This document shows positions 63,924 through 64,000 of a DNA stretch of 64,000 bases, piece by piece. This stretch comes from Ideonella sp. (lineage in GTDB: Bacteria > Pseudomonadota > Gammaproteobacteria > Burkholderiales > Burkholderiaceae_C). The translations under genes and the position numbers were made by a program. The notes under the pieces are model-generated. The model saw only the letters and a program-made list of their open reading frames with translations, ran no database searches and was not told where the DNA came from. The stretch is from positions 50,893-114,892 of the forward strand of contig JABTUY010000009.1 in NCBI GenBank assembly GCA_015075165.1, given 5' to 3'. Position 1 is the first letter of the stretch; each line of letters starts with the position of its first letter.

Positions 63924-63938
63924 TCAATGATTCATTGA
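63924..63938. repeat. Short perfect palindrome downstream of rpsT
   Basis: TCAATGA-T-TCATTGA lies 18 bases after the rpsT stop. It could be a weak termination or processing hairpin; no T-run follows. A possible new start (ATGAAGAAATTA) appears at the very end (63989), but the frame is cut by the window edge. Confidence 0.35.
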
Positions 63939-64000
63939 TTACGCTAACCATATAATCAAGATATCCAAAAGAAGATATTTAAGAGCAAATGAAGAAATTA

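Overview
The first ~61.5 kb is uniformly very GC-rich, with codons ending in G or C. It looks like a betaproteobacterial (Burkholderiales-like) chemolithotrophic sulfur oxidiser. The evidence is a complete oxidative reverse-dsr operon in the order dsrABEFHCMKLJOPN, plus sat, an aprM-type membrane anchor, dsrE2/tusA and an SQR-like flavoprotein. minCDE, glpK, rlpA and a form II cox-type molybdenum hydroxylase cluster are ordinary proteobacterial genes. Near 61,490, inside an RTX-protein reading frame, base composition drops sharply to about half GC. The last 2.5 kb (RTX C-terminus, rluB, rpsT) resembles a different genome. I regard this as a probable assembly chimera or, less likely, a recombination boundary.

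Layout: 1-2.4 kb (minus) holds aprM (cut by the window edge), a metallophosphoesterase and sat, with a divergent LysR regulator. 3.7-6.4 kb (plus) is dsrE2-tusA-SQR-like-DUF1641. 6.4-8.4 kb (minus) is a second DsrMK-like pair, divergent from a NarXL-like two-component system (8.6-10.5 kb). 10.4-23.9 kb (minus) is the dsr operon, ending in dsrN, a cysteine-less DsrC paralogue and siroheme-pathway cobA. Together these genes would take sulfide or stored sulfur through SQR, TusA/DsrE2/DsrEFH, DsrC and DsrAB to sulfite, and then through Apr/Sat to sulfate.

24.0-30.2 kb (plus) is the most unusual block. It contains a small protein, a stand-alone Cas6/Cmx6-like RAMP with no CRISPR array, a helical protein, an Fe(II)/2-oxoglutarate oxygenase, a [2Fe-2S] flavin reductase with an HTH/coiled-coil front end, an S24-like protein lacking the usual catalytic lysine, and two unrecognised genes, one of which resembles the uncharacterised Sfum_1244-type family.

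30.2-32.1 kb is minCDE (minus). 32.2-39.7 kb carries a Vgb-like propeller, an amidase, an EamA transporter, rlpA, glpK, arsM and arsR. Decayed VOC and WYL gene remnants follow. 40.4-49 kb is the form II CODH-like cluster coxSLM-coxD-coxE-coxG with a divergent xdhC/coxF. 49-53.8 kb holds a GST, DUF1992, a TPR protein, an MBL-fold protein and a DUF4143 ATPase. 53.9-60.5 kb is a MalT/SARP-like regulator divergent from a type I secretion ABC/HlyD pair that precedes the RTX gene. No tRNA, rRNA, CRISPR array or intact insertion sequence was seen.
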